DNA of 64,000 nucleotides. Origin: Alloyangia pacifica. Its GTDB lineage: Bacteria > Pseudomonadota > Alphaproteobacteria > Rhodobacterales > Rhodobacteraceae. The stretch covers positions 1 through 64,000 of the forward strand of contig NZ_JAIVKX010000015.1 in the NCBI RefSeq assembly GCF_020524285.1, given 5' to 3'. Position numbers and translations under genes: made by a program. Shown piece by piece: positions 35,243 through 43,974 of the stretch. Position 1 is the stretch's first letter. Every line of letters begins with the position of its first letter. The notes under the pieces were generated by a model. The model did not search any database, was not told the origin of the DNA, and saw only the letters and a list, made by a program, of their open reading frames with translations.

Positions 35243-36226
35243 ATGACCCGCATCATGATCAACGGCTTCGGCCGCATCGGTCGCACCCTGCTGCGCCAGC
35301 TGCTCACCGACCCGGCGCATGCCGATCTCGAGCTGGTGGCGATCAACGACATCGCCTCGCCCGAGATGTGCGCCTATCTCTTCCGCTACGACAGCGTGTT
35401 CGGCCCCTACCCGGGCACCGTCACCGAGGAACCGGGCGCGCTGGTCATCGACGGCAAGCGCATCCCCTTCCACACCACCCGCGACCTGCGCGAACTGGAC
35501 CTGAGCCATGTCGACGTGGTGCTCGAATGCACCGGCGCCGCCTCGAACCGCCCGCATGCGGAGGCCGGGCTGCTGGCCGGGGCGAAATCCGTGCTGCTCT
35601 CGGGCCCCTCGGAGGCCGCCGACGTCACCTGCGTGCTCGGCGCCAACGAGGATGAGATCGGTGACGCAAGGATCGTGTCCAACGCCTCCTGCACCACCAA
35701 TGCCATCGCGCCGATGCTGAAGGCGCTCGACGCCCGCTTCGGCATCGCCCGCGCACATGTGACGACGATCCATTGCTACACCGGCAGCCAGCCGACGGTG
35801 GACGCCCCCGGCGCCAGCTACGAGCGCAGCCGCGCCGCCGCCGTGTCGATGGTCCCGACCAGCACCAGCGCCGCGAAACAGGTGATCAAGGTGCTGCCCG
35901 GCCTCGATCATCGGCTCAGCGTGACGGCGGTGCGCGTGCCCTGCATCTCGGTCTCGGCGGTGGACGCGGTGCTGCAGTTCGACTCGATGCCCGAGGACGC
36001 CAATGCCGCGCTCTCGGACCTTTTCAACGGCTCACCACTCGTCGGGCTGACTTGCGACCCCTGCGTCTCGACCGACCTGCGCGCCCGTCCGGAGTCGCTG
36101 GTCCTGTCGACCCGCGAGACCCGCGTCGTCGAGGGCGGACAGCTACGGCTCTTCGGCTGGTACGACAACGAATGGGGCTTCTCGGCGCGGATGCTCGACA
36201 TGACCCGGCGCATGGCGGCGCGCTGA
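35243..36226 (+). CDS. glyceraldehyde-3-phosphate dehydrogenase family protein
   Basis: A 327-residue NAD(P)-dependent dehydrogenase. The Rossmann start is [20 protein letters not shown], the catalytic Cys sits in [12 protein letters not shown] near 149-157, the catalytic His in [12 protein letters not shown], and [13 protein letters not shown] closes the protein. Acyl-phosphate-site residues differ from housekeeping GAPDH (GPSEAADVT in place of APAKGxD-type). The [18 protein letters not shown] segment is nearer to erythrose-4-phosphate dehydrogenase or to secondary GAPDH paralogues. The substrate is therefore uncertain. It is single, not in a Calvin-cycle or glycolytic operon. Confidence 0.85.
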   Translation: MTRIMINGFGRIGRTLLRQLLTDPAHADLELVAINDIASPEMCAYLFRYDSVFGPYPGTVTEEPGALVIDGKRIPFHTTRDLRELDLSHVDVVLECTGAASNRPHAEAGLLAGAKSVLLSGPSEAADVTCVLGANEDEIGDARIVSNASCTTNAIAPMLKALDARFGIARAHVTTIHCYTGSQPTVDAPGASYERSRAAAVSMVPTSTSAAKQVIKVLPGLDHRLSVTAVRVPCISVSAVDAVLQFDSMPEDANAALSDLFNGSPLVGLTCDPCVSTDLRARPESLVLSTRETRVVEGGQLRLFGWYDNEWGFSARMLDMTRRMAAR

Positions 36227-36344
36227 TCTTCAAGCGGCGTTTGAAACAGTCTCGGGCACGGGGCCGCTACTGGGGCCTTTACCCGCCCCCCGCTTCTGCC
36301 ACTATGCCTGCACCACCGCCGAGAGACCTCATGGAGACCCGCCG

Positions 36345-36698
36345 ATGACCGGATACCTGACGACCCACGTGCTCGACACCGCCCGCGGCTGCCCCGCCGA
36401 AGGGCTGAAGATCGAGCTCTTCCGGATCGAGGGCGAGAGCCGCACCCACCTCAAGACGCTGGTCACCAATGACGACGGGCGCACCGACGAGCAGATCCTG
36501 CCCGCCGCCGAGTTCGCGCTCGGCACCTATGAGCTGGTGTTCCACGCGGGCGCCTATCTCGACGCCTGCGGCACGCCCCCCGAGGCGCCGCGCTTCCTCG
36601 ACGTGGTGCCGATCCGCTTCGGCATGTCCGAACCCGCGCATTACCACGTACCGCTGCTGCTTTCGCCCTTCGGCTATTCCACCTACCGCGGCAGCTGA
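36345..36698 (+). CDS. uraH: 5-hydroxyisourate hydrolase
   Basis: A 117-residue transthyretin-like enzyme hydrolysing 5-hydroxyisourate to OHCU in uric acid catabolism. The catalytic His is in [12 protein letters not shown], the Arg in [10 protein letters not shown], and the second His in [15 protein letters not shown]; it ends in the diagnostic YRGS. Length is standard. It stands alone here, with its own intrinsic terminator. A possible urate-oxidising partner is represented only by the fragment at the window start. Confidence 0.95.
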   Translation: MTGYLTTHVLDTARGCPAEGLKIELFRIEGESRTHLKTLVTNDDGRTDEQILPAAEFALGTYELVFHAGAYLDACGTPPEAPRFLDVVPIRFGMSEPAHYHVPLLLSPFGYSTYRGS

Positions 36699-36721
36699 CC
36701 GCCCGATCCCGAGCTGATCCG

Positions 36722-36746
36722 AACGGCGCCCCTCGCGGGCGCCGTT
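36722..36746 (+). terminator. intrinsic terminator after uraH
   Basis: AACGGCGCCC pairs perfectly with GGGCGCCGTT around a five-base loop, 24 bases past the uraH stop. A CTCGTTCG tail follows, so the T-run is weak but the stem is strong. Confidence 0.75.
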
Positions 36747-36772
36747 CTCGTTCGGGAACTCTCTGATCCGAG

Positions 36773-36793
36773 GACAGATTTCACCAATCTGTC
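36773..36793. promoter_or_regulatory. inverted repeat upstream of the phospho-compound importer operon
   Basis: GACAGATT and AATCTGTC form a perfect eight-base inverted repeat with a five-base centre, about 90 bases before the first gene of the importer operon. It could be an operator or part of an activator site such as a two-component phosphate-type regulator. Confidence 0.5.
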
Positions 36794-36843
36794 ACGCCCA
36801 TGTCGCCCCGCTGTCGCAGCCCGCCGCCAGAGATCGCGGCAAC

Positions 36844-36861
36844 GCTGCACAGCTGTGCAGC
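36844..36861. promoter_or_regulatory. 18-bp perfect palindrome, candidate LacI-family operator
   Basis: GCTGCACAGCTGTGCAGC is fully self-complementary and ends 20 bases before the ATG of the importer ATPase gene. LacI-family dimers bind short central-symmetry palindromes, and the operon's last gene encodes such a repressor. I saw no second copy in the window. Confidence 0.6.
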
Positions 36862-36880
36862 CCGGCAGACGGGGCAGACC

Positions 36881-37966
36881 ATGAGCGACATCCGAATCTC
36901 GGACATCGACAAGAGCTACGGCCAGACGCAGGTGCTGCGGCAGGTCTCGCTGAGCATCGAGGCCGGGGAATTCGTCGCCGTGCTCGGCCCCTCGGGCTGC
37001 GGCAAGACCACCCTGCTGCGCTGCCTCGCGGGCTTCGAGCGCATCCAGGGCGGTCACATCGAGATCGGCGGCGAGACCGTCTCCGCCCCAGGCCGGCACC
37101 TCGCCCCCGAGCATCGCGGCGTCGGCGTGGTGTTCCAGAACTACGCGCTCTGGCCGCATATGTCCGTGGCCCAGAACGTCGCCTACGGGCTGAAGATCGC
37201 GGGCATTCCCAGAACCGAGAGAAATTCCCGGGTGGCGAAAGTGCTCGATCTGGTCGAGCTGGGGCCGCTGGCGCACCGCCGCCCCGCCGACCTCTCGGGC
37301 GGCCAGCGCCAGCGCGTCGCCCTCGCCCGCTGCCTTGCGATGGAAAGCCGCGTCGTGCTGCTCGACGAGCCGCTGGCCAACCTCGACGTGCACCTGCGCG
37401 GCGCGCTGGAGGAGGAATTCGCCGCCTTCCACGCCCGTTCCGGTGCGACCATGTTCTACATCACCCATGACCAGTCCGAGGCGCTGGCCCTCGCCGACCG
37501 CGTTGCGGTCATGGACAAGGGCCGCATCCTGCAGTTCGACCGCCCCGAGGCGCTGTTCAGCCAGCCGCAGAGCGAGACCGTCGCGGGCTTCATCGGCGAG
37601 GGCCGCGTGCTCGAGGCCGAAGACATCCGCCCGCTCGGGCAGGGCCGCGCCGCCGCGTCGCTGCTCGGACAGCGCATCGAGCTGCGCTGCACCCCCGGCG
37701 AGACCGCCCGCCGCCGCGCCAAGATTTCCTTCCATCCCGGCGACCTCGCGCTGACCGACAGCCGCGACGCGATCGCCGGCAATGTCACCCGCGCCACCTA
37801 CCGCGGCGCCTACCTGCGCGCCGAGGTCATGGCCGGCCCCGCCGGGGACATCCCGCTGTCCGTGAACATCGCCGCCCCGGCCGCGCTGTGCCGCGGCCAG
37901 CGGATCTCTCTCGCCCTGCGCGACGGCTGGGTCATTCCCGATGCCGCCCCTTCTCACCCCTCCTGA
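36881..37966 (+). CDS. ABC transporter ATP-binding protein (ferric/phospho-compound importer type)
   Basis: A 361-residue ABC ATPase of the FbpC/PotA type: Walker [19 protein letters not shown]-loop [13 protein letters not shown], signature [16 protein letters not shown], Walker [13 protein letters not shown] and switch His in [17 protein letters not shown]-terminal TOBE-like regulatory region follows (about 240-361). It is the first gene of a six-gene operon. Automatic annotation would call it iron(III) transport, but the neighbouring genes point to a phosphorylated organic substrate. I chose the ATG at 36881 ([14 protein letters not shown]); upstream residues are non-homologous. Confidence 0.9.
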   Translation: MSDIRISDIDKSYGQTQVLRQVSLSIEAGEFVAVLGPSGCGKTTLLRCLAGFERIQGGHIEIGGETVSAPGRHLAPEHRGVGVVFQNYALWPHMSVAQNVAYGLKIAGIPRTERNSRVAKVLDLVELGPLAHRRPADLSGGQRQRVALARCLAMESRVVLLDEPLANLDVHLRGALEEEFAAFHARSGATMFYITHDQSEALALADRVAVMDKGRILQFDRPEALFSQPQSETVAGFIGEGRVLEAEDIRPLGQGRAAASLLGQRIELRCTPGETARRRAKISFHPGDLALTDSRDAIAGNVTRATYRGAYLRAEVMAGPAGDIPLSVNIAAPAALCRGQRISLALRDGWVIPDAAPSHPS

Positions 37967-37991
37967 ACACGCAACCGCAAGGACACCGAAC

Positions 37992-38960
37992 ATGCGTTTT
38001 CTCAGCCTCACCCTCGCCGCGTCGCTGCTCTCCAGCGCCGCCTTTGCCGAAACCACGCTGACGCTCTACACCAGCCAGCCGCCCGAGCAGGCGCAGCAGA
38101 CCGTGGATGCCTTCGAGGCCGCCCATCCCGACATCAAGATCGAATGGACCCGCAACGGCACCTCGGCGCTGATGAACGTCGTCCGCGCCGAGATCGAGGC
38201 GGACAACGTGCAGCCCGACATCCTGCTGGTCGCCGACGTCATCAACCTCGGCGAGCTGAAGGCCGGCGGTCACCTGCTGGCCTACGAGGACGCCCCGGTG
38301 GCCGCCTATGACCCCGCCACCTACGACGCCGACATGACCTATTTCGGCACCAAGGCGATGACCACCGGCATCGCCTACAACACCGAGATCGCCGAGCCGG
38401 TCACCCATTGGATGGACCTCATCACCGAAGAGAACCGCGGCATGATCGGCGTGCCCTCGCCGCTCTACTCCGGCGCCGCGCTGAACCACCTGCACGCGCT
38501 GCTGAACGCCGACGACATCGGCTGGGCCTTCTACGAGGGCCTCAACGAGCTGGACATCGTACCCGAGGGCGGCAACGGCCCGGCCACCAAGGCGGTCGCC
38601 TCCGGCATGGCGAAATACGCGATCATCGTCGATGCCAATGCGCTGCGCGCCAAGGCCGATGGCTCGCCGGTCGACTACATCGTCCCCGAGGACGGCGTGA
38701 GCTTCATCACCGAGCCCGCCGCGATCATGGCCGGCACCGAGCACCCCGAGGAAGCCAAGCTCTTCATCGACTTCCTGCTCAGCGAAGAGGGCCAGAAACT
38801 GGTAGCCGAGCAGGGCTCGCTGCCGATCCTGCCCGGCGTCGAGGGCCCCGAGGGCTTCCCCAAGCTCGAGGACATGACACTGCTCGGCTACAACGTCGAC
38901 GCCGCACTCGAGACAAACGAGGCCGTGCGCGCCCGTTTCGGCGAGCTCTTCGGGCTCTGA
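37992..38960 (+). CDS. ABC transporter substrate-binding protein (iron-type fold, ligand unknown)
   Basis: A 322-residue exported protein with a clear signal peptide (LSSAAFAET). The mature protein starts LTLYTSQPPEQAQQTVDAFEAAHP, the usual opening of FbpA/AfuA/PhnS-type binding proteins, and has DILLVADVINLGELKAGGHL and ITEPAAIMAGTEHPEEAKLFIDFLLS. The adjacent Tyr-Tyr pair that binds ferric iron in FbpA is not present. AfuA, once annotated as a ferric binder, in fact binds hexose phosphates, so a phosphorylated ligand is credible. The ATG is preceded by AAGGACA. Confidence 0.88.
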   Translation: MRFLSLTLAASLLSSAAFAETTLTLYTSQPPEQAQQTVDAFEAAHPDIKIEWTRNGTSALMNVVRAEIEADNVQPDILLVADVINLGELKAGGHLLAYEDAPVAAYDPATYDADMTYFGTKAMTTGIAYNTEIAEPVTHWMDLITEENRGMIGVPSPLYSGAALNHLHALLNADDIGWAFYEGLNELDIVPEGGNGPATKAVASGMAKYAIIVDANALRAKADGSPVDYIVPEDGVSFITEPAAIMAGTEHPEEAKLFIDFLLSEEGQKLVAEQGSLPILPGVEGPEGFPKLEDMTLLGYNVDAALETNEAVRARFGELFGL

Positions 38961-38964
38961 TCGC

Positions 38965-40701
38965 GTGCCCCTCGTGCAAGACCAAGCGGCGCGCCCTCCC
39001 CGGGCGCGCCGACTGCTCCGGGCCCTGGGCAGCGAGCGACTGCTGACGCTCGCGCTGATCCTCTTCGTCGGGCTGCTTTCCATCGCGCCGCTCGCCCGGC
39101 TGCTGCACGCCGCGCTCTTCCCGCAGGGCAGCTTCGACGCCGCCCGCATCGCGGAGATCCTCGGCGGCCGCCGGGTGCTGGAGGCAACGCTCAACACCCT
39201 CTGGATCGCCTGCGCCGCGACGCTTCTGGCCACCGCGGTCGGCACGATGGCCGCGCTGCTGACCGCGCTCACCGACATGCGCCGCCGCACGCTCTGGGTG
39301 TTCGGCTTCGTGCTGCCGCTGATGATCCCGCCGCAGGTCACCGCGCTGGCCTGGGTGCAGGCCTTCTCGCCCGCCAGCCCGATCCTCGGCCCGCTCGGCC
39401 TGTCGCTGCCGCCCGGAACCCGCCATCCGCTCTACTCCATGGGCGGGATCATCTTCCTGCTCGGGCTCTACAATGCCCCGCTCGTCTTCCTGTCGGTCCG
39501 CGCCTCGCTGCAGCGCCTCCCGGCCTCGCTGGTCGAGGCCGCCCATGCCAATGGCGCCAATGCAGGCGCCGTGACCCGCGACATCATCCTGCCGCTGATC
39601 CGCGGCGGCATCTTCGCCGGGGCCGCGCTGGCCTTCGTCTCCTCGATCGGCAACTTCGGCATCCAGGCGATGCTCGGCATCCCCGCCCGCGTGCCGACGC
39701 TGATCACCCTGATCTACCAGCGGCTCAACGCCTACGGCCCCTCGGCACTGAACGACATGGCCCTGCTGGCGCTGCTGCTCGCCCTGCTGACCGTGCTCGG
39801 CATGACCCTCACCGCCTGGCTCGGACGCCGCGGCGACCAGCGCGTCGATGCGGCGCAGCGCCCACCGCGCATGGCGCTCGGCGGCTGGCGCCTGCCGGTC
39901 ACGGCCCTCGCCTGGCTCTACCTCGCGCTCTGCCTCGCGCTGCCGCTCTCGGCGCTCTTCGGCACGGCGCTGGTGCGGGGCTACGGCCAGCCGCTGACCC
40001 TGGACACGCTCACCTTCGAGAACTTCGCCAATGCGCTCTTCCACCACGAGGGCCTCCGCGGCGCCTTTCTCACCTCGCTCTGGCTGACGCTGCTGACGGT
40101 GGCGGTGCTGATCCCGGCTGCGGTCGCCCTCGGCTATGTGCTGAGCTGGCGCCGCGGCTGGGTCGCCCGGCTGCTGCGCCTCGCATCGGAGCTGGCCTAC
40201 GCGCTGCCCGGGATCATCATCGGCGTCGCGATGATCCTGTTCTTCCTGCGCCCCCTGCCCGTCCTCGGCACCGGGCTCTACGGCACGGTCTGGGTGATCC
40301 TCGCCGCCTACCTGTCGAACTTCCTCGCCCTCGCACTGCGGCCCATCCTCGGCGGCTACGCGCAGATCGACCGCGCCCTCGACGAGGCCGCGCAGCTCGC
40401 CGGCGCCGGGGTCTTCGCACGGCTGCGCGACATCGTGCTGCCCGCCCTCGCCCCCTCGGCCATGGCCGCGGCGATCCTCGTGTTCATGACGGCGGTGAAC
40501 GAGATCCAGGTCTCGGTGCTGCTGGTCAGCTCGCGCGCCACCACCATCGGCCCGATGATCATCTTCCTCGAAGAGGCCGGCTCCTCCACCCTCGCAGCCG
40601 CGGTCGGCTGCCTGATGGTGCTGCTTGTGCTGGCGCTCATGGGGCTCTCGCTGCTCGTCGGCCGCCGCCTGCCCGAGGGGGTGCTGCCATGGCGCGATTG
40701 A
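38965..40701 (+). CDS. ABC transporter permease, two fused permease domains
   Basis: A 578-residue inner-membrane protein with about 12 helices in two homologous halves. Each half has the EAA loop: SLVEAAHANGANAGAVTRDIILPLI near 190-215 and ALDEAAQLAGAGVFARLRDIVLPAL near 475-500. This double-length layout is normal for FbpB/AfuB/PhnU-type importers. It starts at GTG four bases after the binding-protein stop. Its 3' end overlaps the hydrolase start by 13 bases. Confidence 0.9.
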   Translation: MPLVQDQAARPPRARRLLRALGSERLLTLALILFVGLLSIAPLARLLHAALFPQGSFDAARIAEILGGRRVLEATLNTLWIACAATLLATAVGTMAALLTALTDMRRRTLWVFGFVLPLMIPPQVTALAWVQAFSPASPILGPLGLSLPPGTRHPLYSMGGIIFLLGLYNAPLVFLSVRASLQRLPASLVEAAHANGANAGAVTRDIILPLIRGGIFAGAALAFVSSIGNFGIQAMLGIPARVPTLITLIYQRLNAYGPSALNDMALLALLLALLTVLGMTLTAWLGRRGDQRVDAAQRPPRMALGGWRLPVTALAWLYLALCLALPLSALFGTALVRGYGQPLTLDTLTFENFANALFHHEGLRGAFLTSLWLTLLTVAVLIPAAVALGYVLSWRRGWVARLLRLASELAYALPGIIIGVAMILFFLRPLPVLGTGLYGTVWVILAAYLSNFLALALRPILGGYAQIDRALDEAAQLAGAGVFARLRDIVLPALAPSAMAAAILVFMTAVNEIQVSVLLVSSRATTIGPMIIFLEEAGSSTLAAAVGCLMVLLVLALMGLSLLVGRRLPEGVLPWRD

Positions 40702-41714
40702 CCGCCCTCAGCGGCCTCGGCCGCAAGAGCGCCGCGCTCTTCCTGCTCGAGATCGAGGGCCGCAGGCTGCTGCTCGACATGGGCGGCGGGCTGGAAGTGG
40801 ACGAGCGCCCGGACCTCTCGCAGGCGGGGCGCATCGACGCCGTGCTGCTGAGCCACGCCCATGTGGACCACGTCGGCGCGCTCGACCGGCTGGCCGAGAT
40901 CGGTGGCCCGCCGGTCTACGCGACACGGGAAACGCAACGCCAGCTCCCCCCTGCCCTGCGGCCTGCGCGCCTCGCAAGCCTGCCGGACCGCGGCTCCGCC
41001 GAAGTGCTGGGCGTGCGGCTCGAAACCGGCCGTTCCGGCCACGCGCCCGGCGGCATCTGGATGCGCTTTCCCACGCTGCGCGGCGGCTTTCTCTACACCG
41101 GCGACTTCAGCACCGAGGCACCGCTGCTGCGCTGCGATCCCTTTCCGCGCAGCGCCACTGTGCTGGCCGATGCCTCCTACGGCGATCGCGAGGACTCGCT
41201 CGCCTATCAGATCGCCGCCCTGACCGAGGCAGCGCGCGGCGGCGCGGTGCTGCCCTGCCCGGCGGACGGGCGCGGTCCGGACATGGTGGCGGCGCTCGGC
41301 GCCGCCGGGCTGACCGTCCACGCCTGCCCTCATATCGCCGATGAGACCGAACGGCACACCGGCAGCCGCCCGCCCGGGGCCACCCCAGAGACCGCCACCG
41401 CCGCGCAGGTCATCGTCGCCGACGGACCCAATGCCGAGCACGGGCTGCCCGCCGCGCTGCGCGAGCGCCCGGGCTTCCGCTTCATCTTCTCCGGCCACGT
41501 GCCGCGCAGCAGCCCGGCGCATGCGATGATTGCCGGGGGCCACGCCCGCTGGATGGGCTGGAACGTGCACCCGCGGCTGACTGACATCCTCGCCGTGGCC
41601 GCCAGCACCCGCGCCGAGCGCGTGCTGCCCGCCTTCGTCGACCTGACCACCGCCCCCCGCCTGACCGCCGCGCTCGGCCCGCGCCTGCGGCAGTGCACCA
41701 GCCTCGAGGTCTGA
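40689..41714 (+). CDS. beta-CASP-like metallo-beta-lactamase-fold hydrolase
   Basis: A 341-residue hydrolase with the dinuclear zinc motif HAHVDH at 56-61, the downstream Asp in LYTGDFSTEAPLL and a His in FSGHVPRSS. The blocks DASYGDREDS and VLPCPADGRGPDMV and the late WNVHPRLTDILAVAAS correspond to the beta-CASP subfamily, which mostly acts on nucleic acids or phosphodiesters, but this protein is shorter than typical RNase J or CPSF-like members. It has no signal peptide, so it works in the cytoplasm after uptake. It may cleave an imported phosphodiester; the substrate is unknown. Confidence 0.82.
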   Translation: MARLTALSGLGRKSAALFLLEIEGRRLLLDMGGGLEVDERPDLSQAGRIDAVLLSHAHVDHVGALDRLAEIGGPPVYATRETQRQLPPALRPARLASLPDRGSAEVLGVRLETGRSGHAPGGIWMRFPTLRGGFLYTGDFSTEAPLLRCDPFPRSATVLADASYGDREDSLAYQIAALTEAARGGAVLPCPADGRGPDMVAALGAAGLTVHACPHIADETERHTGSRPPGATPETATAAQVIVADGPNAEHGLPAALRERPGFRFIFSGHVPRSSPAHAMIAGGHARWMGWNVHPRLTDILAVAASTRAERVLPAFVDLTTAPRLTAALGPRLRQCTSLEV

Positions 41715-41717
41715 GCC

Positions 41718-42299
41718 ATGAGCCGCCACCATCTTCCCGACGCCGTCCCCGCAGCCGAGGCCGCCGAGGACCACCAGCCGCTGCTCTGGAGGGTCACCGC
41801 CGAGATCGGCCCCGGCCTCGACGCGCTCTGGCTCGGCAACCTGCCCGCTGCCGAGGACGGGACCACCCTGCAACGGGCGGGGATCGGCGCCAGCCTCAAC
41901 CTCGCGATGAACATCTTTCCCGGCCCGCTCCTGCGCCCGGACGGCACCCACCTCCGGCGCTACCAGATCGGCCTGCTCGACGGGGCGGGCAATGCCCCCG
42001 AGACGCTGGCCGCGGCGGTCACGCTGATCGACGGGCTCGCGGCGATCTACACCGAGGGCAAGCCGCACTACCCCGCGCATATCAAGGGCGGGCTGCTGGT
42101 ACATTGCCGCGGCGGGCGCTCGCGCTCGGTCACCGTGCTGGCGCTCTGGCTGCACCTGCGGCGGCCCGGCGCCTTCCCGACCTTTGACGAAGCCCTCGCC
42201 CATCTCCGCGCCCTGCGCGGTCTCGAGCAAAGCTACCCGCTGCCACCGATGCTCACCCTCGGCCGCGAGGTGCTGGACCGGGGCCTCTGCGCCCGATGA
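41718..42299 (+). CDS. dual-specificity/tyrosine-phosphatase-fold phosphatase
   Basis: A 193-residue protein with the Cys-x5-Arg phosphatase signature in LVHCRGGRSRSVTVLAL (Cys130, Arg136). A candidate general-acid loop is seen upstream (IGLLDGAGNAPETL). The C-terminus FDEALAHLRALRGLEQSYPLPPM is typical of the DSP fold. Such phosphatases can act on phosphoproteins, phosphoinositides, sugar phosphates or nucleotides. It sits between an importer/hydrolase set and a LacI gene, so removing phosphate from an imported metabolite is the simplest reading. Its stop overlaps the LacI start (ATGA). Confidence 0.85.
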   Translation: MSRHHLPDAVPAAEAAEDHQPLLWRVTAEIGPGLDALWLGNLPAAEDGTTLQRAGIGASLNLAMNIFPGPLLRPDGTHLRRYQIGLLDGAGNAPETLAAAVTLIDGLAAIYTEGKPHYPAHIKGGLLVHCRGGRSRSVTVLALWLHLRRPGAFPTFDEALAHLRALRGLEQSYPLPPMLTLGREVLDRGLCAR

Positions 42300-43336
42300 A
42301 ACCGCCGCGCCCGCCGCTCGGCCCGCCGAAAGCCCGCTTCGTCTCCGCCTCCGACGTGGCGCGGCTGGCAGGGGTCTCGCGTTCGGCGGTGTCGCGCGCC
42401 TTCACCCCCGGCGCGCAGGTCTCCGAGCAGGCCCGCGCCCGCATCCTCGCCGCCGCCGAGGAGCTCGGCTACCGGGTCAACCGCCTCGCCCGCACGCTGC
42501 ACCAGGAGCGCTCGGACCTCGTCGGCGTGGTCGGCGGCAATTTCTCCAACCCCTATATCTCCGCCCAGCTCGACGCGCTGTCGAAGGCGCTGCACGCCCG
42601 CCGCCTGCAATGCCTGCTGATGAACAGCGCCTGCGGCGTGGCCGAGGACCTGAAGCGCCTGCTCGACTACCGGGTGCGCACGGTGGTGCTGCTTTCGGGC
42701 GCCGTGCCCGACACGCTGATCCGGCTCTGCGCGCAGAACGGCGCGCGCATGGTGCTGATCAACCGCCCGCGCCCGCCCGAGGGCGCGCGGGCCGATCTCA
42801 TCCTCGCGGGCAACGCCCGCGGCGGACGGCTCGCGGCGGAGCGGCTGGCGCAGGCCGGCTGCCGCAACGTGGCGGTGGTGATCTCGGGCTCGCGCACCTC
42901 GGCCAAGCTGGAGCGCGCCGAGGCCTTCTGCTCGGAGATGTCCCTGCGCGGCATGCCGGTGACCCGCTGGGCCGACGGGCCGAACAGCTACGAGACCGGG
43001 GTGGAGGCCGCCCGCTCCCTGCTGCGCGAACCGGGGCTCGACGGCATCTTCGGCGTCACCGACGAGATCGCGCTCGGCGTGCTCAACACCGCGCGTTTCG
43101 AACTCGGCCTGCGCGTGCCGGAGGACCTGTCGGTGATCGGGTTCGACGACGCGCCGATCTCCGGCTGGTCCTCGCATGCGCTGACCACCGTCAGCCAGTC
43201 GCTCGCGGATCTCACCCGCGCCACGATGGAGGCTATCGCCCTGCCCCCCGAGGCCGCGCCCATGCTCTACGAGGTGCCGGTGCGGCTGGTCGAGCGCGGC
43301 TCGGTCCGCGCGCCGCTCAGCCCCGGAACGGATTGA
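42296..43336 (+). CDS. LacI-family transcriptional regulator
   Basis: A 346-residue repressor. The N-terminal HTH is SASDVARLAGVSRSAVSRAFTPGAQVSEQARARI (read as residues about 15-48), followed by the hinge AAEELGYRVNRLARTL and a periplasmic-binding-like effector domain (LVGVVGGNFSNPY, VVLLSGAVPD, VAVVISG, GIFGVTDEIALGVL, VIGFDDAPISGW). It likely represses the importer operon in which it is the last gene and responds to a sugar-like or nucleotide-like ligand. Its 3' end overlaps the convergent PIN-domain toxin gene by 20 bases. Confidence 0.93.
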   Translation: MKPPRPPLGPPKARFVSASDVARLAGVSRSAVSRAFTPGAQVSEQARARILAAAEELGYRVNRLARTLHQERSDLVGVVGGNFSNPYISAQLDALSKALHARRLQCLLMNSACGVAEDLKRLLDYRVRTVVLLSGAVPDTLIRLCAQNGARMVLINRPRPPEGARADLILAGNARGGRLAAERLAQAGCRNVAVVISGSRTSAKLERAEAFCSEMSLRGMPVTRWADGPNSYETGVEAARSLLREPGLDGIFGVTDEIALGVLNTARFELGLRVPEDLSVIGFDDAPISGWSSHALTTVSQSLADLTRATMEAIALPPEAAPMLYEVPVRLVERGSVRAPLSPGTD

Positions 43337-43715
43337 GGATCCGCAGCCGCCCCTCGACCAGAAGCCCGTGATGCATGTCCTCGGACCACAGCGTGTCGCA
43401 GCCCGCCTCCAGCGCCGCGCCGACGATCATCGAGTCGTAGACCGAGAAGCCGTAGCGCTGCCCGAGCGCGCGGCCGATGTCATGGGTCCGCTCGGTCAAC
43501 GGCACCACCTCGCAGAGCGCCCGGACCCCGGCAAGGAACTCCCCGGCCTCCTCGGCGCTCAGCTTCGCCTTGCGCAGGCAGTTCACCAGCGCCTCGTTCA
43601 GCACCTGCACGCTGATCACCCCGCGCTGCAGCAGCAGCGCCTCGGCGCGGTCGGCCTTCGGCCCCTCGCCCAGCAGGTAGAGGATCACGTTGGTGTCGAG
43701 AAATGCACGGGACAT
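43317..43715 (-). CDS. vapC: PIN-domain toxin, VapC type
   Basis: A 132-residue PIN-fold RNase. Acidic active-site residues appear in AFLDTNVILYLL (Asp7), VLNEALVNCL, SVYDSMIVGAALEAGC and LWSEDMHHG. It is preceded by an AbrB-type antitoxin gene 15 bases upstream, forming a type II toxin-antitoxin module. Its last codons overlap the 3' end of the lacI gene on the other strand. Such modules are common stabilisers on replicons like this one. Confidence 0.88.
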   Translation of the reverse strand: MSRAFLDTNVILYLLGEGPKADRAEALLLQRGVISVQVLNEALVNCLRKAKLSAEEAGEFLAGVRALCEVVPLTERTHDIGRALGQRYGFSVYDSMIVGAALEAGCDTLWSEDMHHGLLVEGRLRILNPFRG

Positions 43716-43730
43716 GGTGCGAACCGGCGA

Positions 43731-43955
43731 TCAGCGCGCGTTGGCCTCGTCGCGCGACAGCGGCCCTTCGGGCAGCCGCCCGCGGAAGCGGCGCAGCCCG
43801 GCGAGGATCTCCTCGGGCCGCGCGGCGCGACGCACCGCCAGCCCGCGGTCGTCGGGGTGCAGCTCGATGCGGTCGCCCTCCTTCAGGCCGAGCTCGCGCA
43901 CGAGATCGGCGGGCAAGCGCACGGCCAAGGAATTGCCCCATTTGGAGATCTGCAT
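43731..43955 (-). CDS. vapB: AbrB/MazE-type antitoxin, VapB type
   Basis: A 74-residue protein with the swapped-hairpin AbrB DNA-binding domain MQISKWGNSLAVRLPADLV, then GDRIELHPDDRGLAVRR. A C-terminal helix (EEILAGLRRFRGRLPEG) would block the toxin. It should repress its own promoter; a matching palindrome lies 20 bases upstream. Confidence 0.88.
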   Translation of the reverse strand: MQISKWGNSLAVRLPADLVRELGLKEGDRIELHPDDRGLAVRRAARPEEILAGLRRFRGRLPEGPLSRDEANAR

Positions 43956-43974
43956 CGGTGACTCCTGACGGTCG

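Noticed and set aside
37992-38960. Annotation of the binding protein as an iron(III) transporter component
   Set aside because: The adjacent Tyr-Tyr ferric ligands are not visible and the operon context is phosphatase and hydrolase genes, so the ligand was left open.
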